Source: an uncultured Porphyromonas sp.
GTDB lineage: Bacteria > Bacteroidota > Bacteroidia > Bacteroidales > Porphyromonadaceae
Assembly (NCBI GenBank): GCA_900539155.1
Contig: UQBE01000006.1
Span: forward strand, 1-60,932
DNA length: 60,932 nucleotides
Direction of reading: 5' to 3'
In this document: in pieces, positions 25,267 through 33,824 of the stretch
Numbering within the stretch: the stretch's first letter is position 1
Layout of the letters: every line of letters begins with the position of its first letter
The notes under the pieces: model-generated
Database searches by the model: none
What the model was told of the DNA's origin: nothing
What the model saw: only the letters and a program-made list of their open reading frames with translations
Translations under genes and position numbers: made by a program

Positions 25267-25294
25267 ATCTGTCTGCTAAGCTAGGTGAGGAGAC

Positions 25295-27319
25295 TCACAC
25301 AATCTCCTCGTCGATGACTAGGTTGTCTATGATAAAGTCTTGACGGTCGGGTGTGTTCTTGCCCATGTAGAAGTGTAGCATTCGCTTGAGATTGTCCTCC
25401 TTGCGGAGCGATACCTGACGAAGCTTGATGTTTTCCTCCGTGATCAGCTCCTTAAACTCATTGGCGCTAATCTCTCCCAAACCCTTGAAGCGGGTGATCT
25501 GAGCCGAAGCACCCATCCGCTCGACAGCCGCATTGAGCTCCAGATCACTATAGCAGTAGGCAGAGGTCTCTTTCTCAGACCCAGGCTCGATGGTTACCTT
25601 CTTGCCACCCTTCTTCTTACCCGCGGAGGCAACACGTGCCGTGATGCTCTTCTTGCGCTTGGCTGGGAGCGAGACTCGGTAGAGCGGTGTCTCCAATATA
25701 TATACGTGCCCACGCCGTACCAGCTCGGGAAAGAACTGTAAGAAGAAGGTCAGCGTCAGGAGTCGTATGTGCATACCGTCATCATCGGCATCGGTAGCGA
25801 TGATCACACGGTTGTAGCGCAAGCCGTCGAGGCCGTCCTCGATATTGAGTGCTGCCTGGAGGAGGTTAAACTCTTCGTTCTCATAGACCACCTTCTTGCT
25901 CAGCCCGTAGCTGTTGAGCGGTTTGCCTCGCAAGCTAAAGACCGCCTGATAGCGTGCATCTCGGCTCTGTGTAATCGATCCACTAGCCGAGTTACCCTCG
26001 GTGATGAAGATACTGGTCAGCTCAGGATTCTTAGCCTTCGGATCGTTGTAGTGCTCGGTGCAGTCACGTAGCTTCTTATTGTGCAGGCTCGCCTTCTTAG
26101 CACGCTCACGCGCCAGCTTGGTGACGCCACTCATCGCTTTGCGCTCACGCTCATTGGCTTGAATCGTTTGGAGCATCACCTCGGAGACGTCGGGGTGCAT
26201 ATGGAGGTAGTTGTCGAGCTTCTCCTTGAGGAAGTCACCGACAAACTTCTGTACCGTCACACCCCGTAGTGGTTCGTGCTCAAACATCGGGTCCTGCGGC
26301 ACCATCTCCTTGGAGCCGAGCTTAATCTTCGTCTGACTCTCGAACTCTGGCTCGATGATGCGGATGCTGATTGCTGCCGCCATGCCAGAGCGAATGTCTC
26401 CATACTCAAAGCCCTTGCCCGAAAACTCCTTGATGACACGAGCCACCTGCTCACGAAAGGCGGTCAAGTGGGTACCGCCCTGTGTGGTGTACTGACCATT
26501 GACGAAGCTGTAAAACTCCTCTCCGTACTGCTCAATGTGTGTGATAGCAACCTCTATATCAGGTCCCGAGAGATGGATAATCGGGTAGAGCGGATCGCCC
26601 GTGATGGTGTCTGAGAGGAAGTCTTCTAGCCCGTGACGGCTCACATACTTCTTATCGTTGAGGTAGAGTGTCAGCCCAGTGTTGAGGTAACTGTAGTTGC
26701 GCACGAGAGCCTCCACATGGCGCAGGTCGTAGTGTGAGTTGCGAAAGACCTCAGCGTCTGGTGTGAAGGTGACCAACGTGCCGTGCTCCTCCTTGTCCTC
26801 CCAAGGCTCTGCTGGCGTATGAGAGACCTTCTCAGCACGCTCGTAAGTAACAGAAGCTGTCTCCCCCTCGCGCCAGCTCTGTACCGTAAAGGTTGAGGAG
26901 AGCGCATTGACCGCTTTGAGACCGACACCATTCAGACCGACCGACTTCTTGAAGGCTTGTGAGTCAATCTTGGCACCCGTATTCATCTTAGAGGTCGCAT
27001 CGACGAGCTTACCAAGTGGGATGCCACGACCATAGTCTCGTATCTTTACTTCGTTCGTCTCGCTGTCTATCGTGATGCGTATCTCATGCCCCACGCCCAT
27101 GACAAACTCATCGATGGAGTTGTCTATCACCTCCTTGATAAGGATGTAGATACCGTCATCCGCCTGTGTCCCATCACCGAGCTTACCGATATACATACCG
27201 GGTCGCTTACGGATGTGCTCGCTCCAGGAGAGTGTCCGAAAGTCATCCTCCGTGTAGCCAGCGAGTGCGTTTGCTGGGGATAGTAGGTCTGGGTTATTTA
27301 GTGGTTCTGGTGTTGGCAT
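25295..27319 (-). CDS. parE: Type IIA DNA topoisomerase subunit B (ParE-like)
   Basis: ATPase subunit of topoisomerase IV, which separates linked daughter chromosomes. In 674 residues: GHKL ATPase (IKEVIDNSIDEF, DYGRGIPLG, VGLNGVGLKAVNAL), transducer domain, and TOPRIM domain with ITEGNSASGSI (the usual EGDSA is EGNSA here) and DADDDGMHIR. Length and the long variable insertion between the TOPRIM motifs are closer to ParE than to GyrB. A GyrB-type assignment cannot be excluded without a tree; parC is not in this window. Confidence 0.8.
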   Translation of the reverse strand: MPTPEPLNNPDLLSPANALAGYTEDDFRTLSWSEHIRKRPGMYIGKLGDGTQADDGIYILIKEVIDNSIDEFVMGVGHEIRITIDSETNEVKIRDYGRGIPLGKLVDATSKMNTGAKIDSQAFKKSVGLNGVGLKAVNALSSTFTVQSWREGETASVTYERAEKVSHTPAEPWEDKEEHGTLVTFTPDAEVFRNSHYDLRHVEALVRNYSYLNTGLTLYLNDKKYVSRHGLEDFLSDTITGDPLYPIIHLSGPDIEVAITHIEQYGEEFYSFVNGQYTTQGGTHLTAFREQVARVIKEFSGKGFEYGDIRSGMAAAISIRIIEPEFESQTKIKLGSKEMVPQDPMFEHEPLRGVTVQKFVGDFLKEKLDNYLHMHPDVSEVMLQTIQANERERKAMSGVTKLARERAKKASLHNKKLRDCTEHYNDPKAKNPELTSIFITEGNSASGSITQSRDARYQAVFSLRGKPLNSYGLSKKVVYENEEFNLLQAALNIEDGLDGLRYNRVIIATDADDDGMHIRLLTLTFFLQFFPELVRRGHVYILETPLYRVSLPAKRKKSITARVASAGKKKGGKKVTIEPGSEKETSAYCYSDLELNAAVERMGASAQITRFKGLGEISANEFKELITEENIKLRQVSLRKEDNLKRMLHFYMGKNTPDRQDFIIDNLVIDEEIV

Positions 27320-27350
27320 GGGCAGCTAAGGTAATTTAGTAGCGAGTTGT

Positions 27351-28478
27351 CTAGAGCTCCTTGATGAAGACACGGCGCGTCTTGTGGTGCTTACGCTCGA
27401 AGTAGCTCCACTGTAGTTGGACTGCCATATTAGTCTCTAGCTCAGGATTGCTCTCAGCGATCTCGACACCGAGCTTGTTGTAGATTGGTATCAGGTCAGC
27501 AAAGATGAGGGCATTGATTCCCTTGTTCTGATACTCGGGCAGGATACCGATGAGATAAAGGTCTACAACCTTAGGTGGGGTCTTGAGCGCATTGAGTAGT
27601 GGTATGAAGCCAAAGGGGAAGAGCCGTCCCTTGGCTGCACGCATAGCCTTGCTCAGATTCGGCATCGTGATAGCGAAAGCAATCATCTGCTCATCACGCT
27701 CTCTGACGATGGCGGTAAAGAAGTCGAGACGTAGCAACGGCAGGTAGGCATTGGCATAGTACTCCATCTGTGCGGGCGACAACTCGCTAAAGCCGTAGAG
27801 CGGAGCGTACGCTTTATTGAGCGTGGTAAAGATTTCTTCAGCGTGAGACATGATCTCCTTGCGACTCTTGTACTTAACCACCTTGAGACCGTACTTCTCC
27901 TTAACCAGATTGGCGATACGCTGATGCTTCTCGGGAATCTCCTTGGGGATTTTGATGAGGTACTCCTTCCAGTCGGTACTCTTGACATATCCTAGTCGCT
28001 CTAGCTGCTTAGGATAGTAAGCGTAGTTGTAGAGTCCTACGGTCGTACCCATCTGGTCAAAGCCCTCCACGAGCATAGCCTCCTGATCCATATCGGTGAA
28101 GGACATCGGCCCGTGCATATAGTCCATACCCTTGTTGCGCCCCCACTGCTCGACAGTCTCAAAGAGCTTGTCGACCACCTCATCGTCATTGATGAAGTCC
28201 ACGAAGCCAAAGCGAGCGTAGGTCTGGTTCCACGTCTCGTTGGCCTTATGATTGATAATCCCCGCGATGCGTCCTACGATTTTGCCATCCTTGTAGGCTA
28301 GAAAGTAAGCTGCCTCACAGAAGTCAAAGGAGGGATTCTTGTCCTTATCCAGCAGGTCAAGCTCATCTTTGATGATGCCGGGGACATGGTAAGGATTGTT
28401 TTTGTACAGCTCAAGGTTGAACTCAACAAACTTCTTCAGCTCCTTGCGTCCATCTATTTGTCTGATTTCTACTGCCAT
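27351..28478 (-). CDS. GNAT-fold N-acetyltransferase-like protein
   Basis: A 375-residue protein resembling the long GNAT-like hypothetical proteins of Bacteroidetes. The segment AAYFLAYKDGKIVGRIAGIINHKAN near residues 55-80 has the strand-turn-strand of an acetyl-CoA-binding fold, and LYLIGILPEYQNKGINALIF near 310-330 matches the acetyl-CoA loop (Q/RxxGxG/A type). The substrate is unknown. It is the first gene of the GNAT-parE-coaD-murF-rpoN-DUF5686 run, with gaps of 31 bases or less between consecutive genes. Confidence 0.7.
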   Translation of the reverse strand: MAVEIRQIDGRKELKKFVEFNLELYKNNPYHVPGIIKDELDLLDKDKNPSFDFCEAAYFLAYKDGKIVGRIAGIINHKANETWNQTYARFGFVDFINDDEVVDKLFETVEQWGRNKGMDYMHGPMSFTDMDQEAMLVEGFDQMGTTVGLYNYAYYPKQLERLGYVKSTDWKEYLIKIPKEIPEKHQRIANLVKEKYGLKVVKYKSRKEIMSHAEEIFTTLNKAYAPLYGFSELSPAQMEYYANAYLPLLRLDFFTAIVRERDEQMIAFAITMPNLSKAMRAAKGRLFPFGFIPLLNALKTPPKVVDLYLIGILPEYQNKGINALIFADLIPIYNKLGVEIAESNPELETNMAVQLQWSYFERKHHKTRRVFIKEL

Positions 28479-28628
28479 GATTTAAGCTTATGGTTTGCGT
28501 TACAACCCTCCACTATAAGGTAGGGGTACTTTCGGGGTAAATGTAGCGTCTGTACTACAACTGCAAGCAATAGAAGAGCCTCCGAAGCCTTAGCAAGTGA
28601 GACTACTCTCCTCTTACTGCTCTGGCGA

Positions 28629-28636
28629 CAAAGTTA
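28629..28636 (-). promoter_or_regulatory. Possible -7 element for the GNAT-parE run
   Basis: The complement reads TAACTTTG, matching TAnnTTTG; no clear -33 element lies at the normal distance. It would place the start near 28622, 140 bases before the gene. Confidence 0.35.
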
Positions 28637-28758
28637 GCAAAATAAGCGATACGAATAACGCTCTGGCTGAGCTCATCCCCCTCCCTTGTGAAGCTGAATA
28701 GGCGGTCTTCAGCTCCTCGTATCGTCACAATTCATCGTCCGCTATGGAGACGAATCCA

Positions 28759-28888
28759 GTTTCCTCCGTATGAAACACCAGTTTCCTCCGTATGAAACAC
28801 CAGTTTCCTACCTATGAAACTCTAGTTTCACTCGTATGAAACTCCAGTGCCAACAGGGGTTGGCACTCTAGTTTCACCTAAGTGGAAC
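28759..28888 (-). repeat. Array of six 18-20-nt hairpins with 22-nt period
   Basis: Units start at 28759, 28781, 28803, 28825, 28847 and 28871. Units 1-4 have arms GTTTC and GAAAC (with CTCCGTAT, CTACCTAT or ACTCGTAT between) and are separated by four-base linkers (ACCA or TCTA/TCCA). Unit 5 has a completely different perfect stem, GTGCCAAC and GTTGGCAC, in the same place. Unit 6 has GTTTCAC and GTGGAAC arms. Stem sequence changes while pairing is kept. In minus orientation the loop reads CATACGGAGG, sharing CGGAGGAA with the array at 36050 and the CCACGTGG element. Confidence 0.8.
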
Positions 28889-28936
28889 TGATGTTTGCGC
28901 CAGTTTTGACAGCTAAGCGGTTAGTGCAAAAGAATA

Positions 28937-28973
28937 GAAAAAGGGGACCGCACCGCAAAAGGTACAGTCCCCC
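28937..28973 (-). terminator. Terminator of the DUF1015 gene
   Basis: On the minus strand a stem with GGGGGAC and GTCCCC arms and an inner TACC/GGTG pair closes on TTTTGC and is followed by a run of six T and a T-rich stretch. It lies about 28 bases after the stop codon. Confidence 0.8.
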
Positions 28974-29000
28974 TAATCGTATATAGGATGTGTTTGTGCT

Positions 29001-30245
29001 TTAGCTGAGCTCGTGGATGACGATACCAGAGCGGAGCTTAGGCTCGAACCATGTGGTCTTAGGTGGCATGATGTTGCCCGTGTCAGCGATGTCCATAATC
29101 TGCTTCATCGTGACGGGGTAGAGGGCTAGTGCGACCTTCATCTCGCCTGAGTCGACACGCTTCTTGAGCTCGCCGAGACCGCGGATACCACCGACGAAGT
29201 CGATGCGCTTGTCACTGCGTAGATCCTTGATGCCGAGGATCTCATCGAGGATATGATTCGACGAGATGGTGACGTCTAGGATGCCGATAGGATCGTTGTC
29301 ATCGTAGGTGCCTGGCTTAGCGGTGAGTGAGTACCAGTTGCCATCGAGGTAGAGCGAGAAGTTGTGCAGCTTAGTGGGCTTATAGATATCTGTACCCTTC
29401 TTCTCGACGACGAAGTCCTTCTCGAGCTTCTTGAGGAACTCCTCGCTGGTTAGCCCGTTGAGGTCCTTGACGACACGGTTGTAGTCGATGACGGTGAGCT
29501 GGTTTGCGGGGAAGGCAACAGCCATAAAGTAGTTGTACTCCTCATCACCACGGTGATTGGGGTTTTGCTTAGCCTTCTCAGCACCTACGAGTGCTGCAGC
29601 AGCACTACGGTGGTGACCGTCAGCGATGTAGAGCGCGGGCATCTGGCCAAATAGCTCGGTGATGCGCTTGATATCCTGATCCTGATCGATGATCCAGAAC
29701 TGATGCTGGAAGGTATCGTTGGCGACAAAGTCGTAGACCGGCTTCTCTGCCGTGTACTTAGCAACAATCTTGTCTAGCTCATCATTGTCAGGGTAAGCGA
29801 AGAAGACCGGCTCGATGTTCGCATTGTTGATGCGGACGTGCTTCATACGATCCTCCTCCTTGTCACGACGTGTGAGCTCGTGCTTCTTGATGACACCGTT
29901 GAGGTAATCCTCGACGTAAGCACCGATGACGAGACCATACTGTGTCTTGCCGTTCATCGTCTGAGCATAGACGTAGTAGCACTCCTTGTCGTCCTGTACG
30001 AGCCAGCCCTCCTTCTTAAAGTGCTGGTACTGCTTGACAGCCTCGTCGTAGACCTTGGGGTCGTGCTCGTCAGTGCCTGCGGGGAAGTTGATCTCCGGCT
30101 TGATGATGTGGTAGAGAGACATAGGATTGCCCTCAGCCTCCTTGCGTGCCTCGTCAGAGTTTAGCACGTCATAGGGACGAGAGTTGACCTTCTCGACAAG
30201 ATTCTGTGGGGGTCTGTATCCTTTGAATGGTTTGATTATAGCCAT
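29001..30245 (-). CDS. DUF1015 family protein
   Basis: A 414-residue member of DUF1015, a family often found beside serA and serC in Bacteroidetes and Clostridia; its biochemical role is not established. Signatures visible: KPFKGYRPP near the start, HELTRRDKEEDRM, the strongly conserved LYIADGHHRSAAALV near 210-225 and VGGIRGLGELKKRV. It starts 92 bases after serA with a hairpin in between that may act as a partial terminator, so expression could be lower than serA. Confidence 0.85.
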   Translation of the reverse strand: MAIIKPFKGYRPPQNLVEKVNSRPYDVLNSDEARKEAEGNPMSLYHIIKPEINFPAGTDEHDPKVYDEAVKQYQHFKKEGWLVQDDKECYYVYAQTMNGKTQYGLVIGAYVEDYLNGVIKKHELTRRDKEEDRMKHVRINNANIEPVFFAYPDNDELDKIVAKYTAEKPVYDFVANDTFQHQFWIIDQDQDIKRITELFGQMPALYIADGHHRSAAAALVGAEKAKQNPNHRGDEEYNYFMAVAFPANQLTVIDYNRVVKDLNGLTSEEFLKKLEKDFVVEKKGTDIYKPTKLHNFSLYLDGNWYSLTAKPGTYDDNDPIGILDVTISSNHILDEILGIKDLRSDKRIDFVGGIRGLGELKKRVDSGEMKVALALYPVTMKQIMDIADTGNIMPPKTTWFEPKLRSGIVIHELS

Positions 30246-30269
30246 AATAGAGAGTCTTAGTGGGGTGAG

Positions 30270-30325
30270 ATTGAAAAGAAAGAGAGACTTCAGTCTCCTC
30301 TAGGTGAGGAGACCAAAGTCTCTAA
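30270..30325 (-). terminator. Hairpin between serA and DUF1015
   Basis: Arms 30284-30299 and 30307-30322 (GAGACTTCAGTCTCCT type, 14 of 16 paired) followed on the minus strand by CTTTCTTTTC. It may terminate or attenuate transcription out of serA. Confidence 0.6.
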
Positions 30326-30337
30326 GTCATTTACTGA

Positions 30338-31258
30338 TTAGTTGACGCGGAAAGTCTCGCAACCATCCTTGATGAAGCCAACAATCTGGTTAGCAGCAGC
30401 TAGACCAGCGTTGATGTTTGCCTCAGCCGTCTGAGCACCCATCTTCTTAGCGGTAGCTAGGTAGCGATCCTGTAGCTCCTTCTGGTACTCCTCGTGCATG
30501 TCAGGTGCGATGTCGGTAGCGTAGCGTACGTCCGTGCGCTCCTTGAGAGCTGCTAGGAAGCACTCCTCGTCAATAATCTCCTTGCGAGCCGTATTGACGA
30601 TGACACCGCCCTTAGGCATCATCTTGACATACTTGCCATTGATGCTCTTGACAGTCTCAGCGGTCTTAGGCGTATTGAGCGATACGATGTCGCACTGCTT
30701 GAAGAGGTCCTCCTGGCTGCAGTAGGTGAGCCCGAGCTCCTTCTCCTCAGCTGCATCAAGACGATGGCGCTTGTTGTAGTAAACCTCCATACCAAAGCCC
30801 TGAGCAATCTTAGCTAGGCAGCGACCGATGTGTCCGAAGCCCTGGATACCGAGCTTCTTGCCCTTGAGCTCAGAGCCAGACTTGCCGTTGAAGTGGTTGC
30901 GCACCATACCGAGCATGAGTGCAAAAGCGAGCTCAGCGACAGCGTTAGAGTTCTGTCCTGGGGTGTTCATCACGCAGACGTTGTGCTTGGTAGCAGCCTC
31001 TAGGTCTACGTTGTCATAGCCAGCACCAGCGCGTACGACGATCTTGAGGTTCTTAGCAGCCTCAAAGACGTCAGCCTGGACCTTGTCGCTACGTACGATG
31101 ATAGCGTCTACATCCTTGACAGCGTCGAGGAGCTGCTGACGCTCTGTATATTTCTCTAGGAGTACTAGCTCAAAGCCAGCACCTTCTACAATCTTACGAA
31201 TGCCATCTACAGCTACCGGTGCAAAGGGCTTCTCAGTTGCGATAAGTACTTTAGTCAT
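30338..31258 (-). CDS. serA: D-3-phosphoglycerate dehydrogenase
   Basis: First step of serine synthesis: NAD-dependent oxidation of 3-phosphoglycerate. The 306-residue short form has the substrate domain with VRAGAGYDNVDL, the NAD-binding GIQGFGHIGRCLAKIA, VSLNTPKTAET and VNTARKEIIDEE. No C-terminal ACT domain is present, so direct serine feedback through it is not expected. It follows serC after 105 bases with a hairpin between; both genes serve one pathway. Confidence 0.9.
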   Translation of the reverse strand: MTKVLIATEKPFAPVAVDGIRKIVEGAGFELVLLEKYTERQQLLDAVKDVDAIIVRSDKVQADVFEAAKNLKIVVRAGAGYDNVDLEAATKHNVCVMNTPGQNSNAVAELAFALMLGMVRNHFNGKSGSELKGKKLGIQGFGHIGRCLAKIAQGFGMEVYYNKRHRLDAAEEKELGLTYCSQEDLFKQCDIVSLNTPKTAETVKSINGKYVKMMPKGGVIVNTARKEIIDEECFLAALKERTDVRYATDIAPDMHEEYQKELQDRYLATAKKMGAQTAEANINAGLAAANQIVGFIKDGCETFRVN

Positions 31259-31288
31259 AGTATTTGTGAGTGATATCTTTATTTAGGA

Positions 31289-31334
31289 GCCTACCCCGTA
31301 GACCCCCTATTGGTGTGAGGTGCTGCGGGGTAGG
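31289..31334 (-). terminator. Hairpin after serC
   Basis: Arms CCTACCCCG (31290-31298) and CGGGGTAGG (31326-31334) are perfect inverted copies around a 27-base loop that also has partial pairing (GACC with GGTG/C). There is no long T-run, so it may be a transcript-stabilising stem or attenuator rather than a full terminator. Confidence 0.5.
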
Positions 31335-31363
31335 ACAGATAGTGTTATGTAAGTAATGAGAGA

Positions 31364-32446
31364 TTAGTGCTTCTTCTCGAAGTCCTGCATAGCCTGGATG
31401 AGAGCCTGTACGCTCTCCATCTCGAGACCGTTGTAGAGAGATGCACGGAAGCCACCTACAGAGCGGTGACCCTTGATACCCATCATACCACGCTCAGTAG
31501 CGAAGTTGAAGAAGTCATCCTGTAGCTCTGCATACTCATCGTTGAGGACGAAGCATACGTTCATACGAGAGCGATCCTCAGCCTCGACAGTGCCACGGAA
31601 GAGCTTGTTGCGGTCGATCTCTGTGTAGAGAGCGTCAGCCTTCTCCTTAGCACGCTGCTCCATAGCCTTGACACCGCCCATCTCCTTGTACCACTTCATA
31701 GTCTGGAGGCAAGCGTAGATAGGTAGGACAGGAGGTGTATTGAACATAGAGCCCTTCTTGACGTGCGTCTGGTAGTCGAGCATCGTAGGTAGTGGACGCT
31801 CGAACTTGCCTAGAGCATCCTTGCGGATGACTACGAAGGTCGTACCTGCAGGACCCATATTCTTCTGAGCACCACCGTAGATACAGTCGTACTTGCTGAC
31901 GTCTACTGGACGAGAGAAGATATCACTACTCATATCGCATACGAGAGGTACCTTGCAGTCGAAGTCCTTGCGAATCTCTGTACCGTAGATGGTATTATTG
32001 GAGGTGTAGTGGAAGTAGTCTACATCCTCGGGGATGGTGAAGTTCTTAGGGATGTAGGTGAAGTTCTTGTCCTCTGAAGAAGCGACAACAACAGTCTCCG
32101 TACCGAACACCTTGTCTACGAAGCCAGCCTGCTTGATAGCGTTGGTAGACCACGTACCTGTGTTGAGGTAAGCTGCTTTCTTACCCATGAGGTTGAGCGG
32201 TACCATATAGAACTGAAGGCTAGCACCACCACCGAGGAAGAGTACCTCGTAACCCTCGGGGATGTCTAGTAGCTCCTTGAAGGTAGCTACGGCCTCGTCC
32301 ATTACAGCTTGGAATTGCTTGCTGCGGTGAGAGATCTCAAGAAGTGAGAGATCCATGTCAGCAAAGTTCAGCACCGCATCAGCAGTGCGCTCGATCACGC
32401 CACGGTTCAGTACCGAGGGACCAGCATAGAAGTTGTGCTTTTTCAT
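31364..32446 (-). CDS. serC: Phosphoserine aminotransferase
   Basis: PLP enzyme that converts 3-phosphohydroxypyruvate to phosphoserine. The 360 residues begin MKKHNFYAGPSVL, and show EISHRSKQF, LFLGGGASLQFYM, the PLP lysine in YGGAQKNMGPAGTTFVV and the C-terminal GHRSVGGFRASLYN. It is the first gene of the serC-serA-DUF1015 set and has a consensus promoter upstream. SerB is not in this window. Confidence 0.95.
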   Translation of the reverse strand: MKKHNFYAGPSVLNRGVIERTADAVLNFADMDLSLLEISHRSKQFQAVMDEAVATFKELLDIPEGYEVLFLGGGASLQFYMVPLNLMGKKAAYLNTGTWSTNAIKQAGFVDKVFGTETVVVASSEDKNFTYIPKNFTIPEDVDYFHYTSNNTIYGTEIRKDFDCKVPLVCDMSSDIFSRPVDVSKYDCIYGGAQKNMGPAGTTFVVIRKDALGKFERPLPTMLDYQTHVKKGSMFNTPPVLPIYACLQTMKWYKEMGGVKAMEQRAKEKADALYTEIDRNKLFRGTVEAEDRSRMNVCFVLNDEYAELQDDFFNFATERGMMGIKGHRSVGGFRASLYNGLEMESVQALIQAMQDFEKKH

Positions 32447-32577
32447 CTTACTATATTTATTGTTTTGGGATTATATGCTTGTATATCTGTGCAATAGGGG
32501 AGACTGGATAGCCTCCTTTTGCTTTGTTTAGAAGGGACAAAGGGAAAGCTTTTTAGGGTCTCCTCTCTTTGCCCCTA

Positions 32578-32608
32578 CAAAGATACGCAATTAAAGTGGA
32601 GAAACAAA
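32578..32608 (-). promoter_or_regulatory. Promoter for serC
   Basis: On the minus strand TTTG (complement of 32605-32608), 19 bases and TATCTTTG (complement of 32578-32585) form a consensus Bacteroidetes promoter. The leader is about 125 bases. Confidence 0.65.
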
Positions 32609-32708
32609 CTATTTCCACAAGACCTTGCGCTAAAGTTCTTTTTTCTAGGTCCGCAAGGTGCTTTGCGGAGGAGACTATTTCCCTCGGGAGGCTTACCCTC
32701 TTGCGCCA

Positions 32709-33824
32709 TCACCCCGCTGTGACTTCTGTCGGAGAGCCTTCTTGAATCTGGAAGAGTCGGTAGGGGACTTGCTTCGAGGAGATAATCTCGTCGAGGTACT
32801 TGCGGTTCGTGTCGGTGATAAAGATTTGCCCGAAGGTGTCCGTAGCGACGAGCTCGATGATGCGCTCCACGCGGTCACTATCTAGCTTGTCGAAGATGTC
32901 ATCGAGGAGCAGTAGGGGAGCCGTCTGATTGGTCAGATGCTGCTGCAGGTAGCGATACTCTGCTAGCTTGTAGGCGATGAGGTAAGTCTTGTTTTGCCCT
33001 TCGGAGCCTATCTTGCGCATGAGGTTCTCGCCGAGGAGCATCTCAAAGTCATCCCTGTGGCAACCGGTCGCCGTGAAGCCATACTCGTAGTCTCGCTGAC
33101 GGCGGTCTCGTAATATGCGCAGCTGCTCCTGGGCAGTGCTGGCACTGCCGGCACTAAAGGATAGGACCGCACGCTCTACCCCCGCAGCGAGATGCTGATA
33201 AATCTGATCGAAGGTGGGGACGAGCTCATCAACATAAGCCTGTCGCATCGTCGTGACCGCTAGCCCCGTCATCGCTAAGGTCTCCTCGAGGATATCCATC
33301 AGAGCAGGCTCGTGGATTTGATTGCGCAGCATATTGTTGCGCTGGTCGAGTGCCCTATTGTAGTTAATCAAGTTCGCCAGATAGGTCGCATCTTGCTGTG
33401 AGAGAATACGGTCCACAGAGCGTCTGCGCTCGTCGCTCCCTCCACGTATGAGTCTCTGATCGTGTGGCGAGATGATGACCAGTGGGTAGCGTCCTATGTG
33501 GTCGCTGTGACGCTTGTAGAGACGACCATTGCGAGAGAGCTGCTTGCTTCGCTCGGCAGAGATGCGCAGGCTGATCTTATCCTCCTGCCCATCGTCCCAT
33601 AGGTACTCGCCCTGGATAATTGCCTCCTGCGCTCCGTGGCGTATGGCGTAGCGGTCAGTCGTACCTAGATGCCCACGCACCACCGAGAGGTAGTGGATAG
33701 CATCTAGGAGATTGGTCTTACCCATCCCATTGCCCCCGAAGAAACAATTGAGCTTGGGCGCAAAGTGGCAGTTTGCCGTAGCGACATTCTTAAAGTTGAT
33801 GACACTCAGCGAGCTTAGTATCAT
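32709..33824 (-). CDS. recF: DNA replication and repair protein RecF
   Basis: SMC-like ATPase that loads RecA at gaps together with RecO and RecR. In 371 residues: Walker A FGGNGMGKTNLLDAIHYLS (about 29-47), a coiled middle region, GCHRDDFEML, and the Walker B LLLLDDIFDKLDSDR. Elsewhere recF usually sits beside dnaN or gyrB; here it is translationally coupled to dapA (4-base overlap). Confidence 0.92.
   Translation of the reverse strand: MILSSLSVINFKNVATANCHFAPKLNCFFGGNGMGKTNLLDAIHYLSVVRGHLGTTDRYAIRHGAQEAIIQGEYLWDDGQEDKISLRISAERSKQLSRNGRLYKRHSDHIGRYPLVIISPHDQRLIRGGSDERRRSVDRILSQQDATYLANLINYNRALDQRNNMLRNQIHEPALMDILEETLAMTGLAVTTMRQAYVDELVPTFDQIYQHLAAGVERAVLSFSAGSASTAQEQLRILRDRRQRDYEYGFTATGCHRDDFEMLLGENLMRKIGSEGQNKTYLIAYKLAEYRYLQQHLTNQTAPLLLLDDIFDKLDSDRVERIIELVATDTFGQIFITDTNRKYLDEIISSKQVPYRLFQIQEGSPTEVTAG

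Larger units (their letters stand above)
28479..29000. other. Intergenic region with promoter, hairpin array and terminator
   Basis: No gene. From right to left it holds the DUF1015 terminator (28937-28973), the 22-nt period hairpin array (28759-28888), and a possible promoter element (28629-28636). Between 28479 and 28620 nothing else was recognised. Confidence 0.6.

Noticed and set aside
28759..28888. CRISPR-like array
   Set aside because: Units are 18-base hairpins with 4-base linkers. There are no unique spacers of 25-40 bases and no cas genes in the window.
32640..32672. Terminator of recF at the CCGCAAGGTGCTTTGCGG hairpin
   Set aside because: The hairpin is good, but on the recF strand it is followed by an A-run, not by a T-run.
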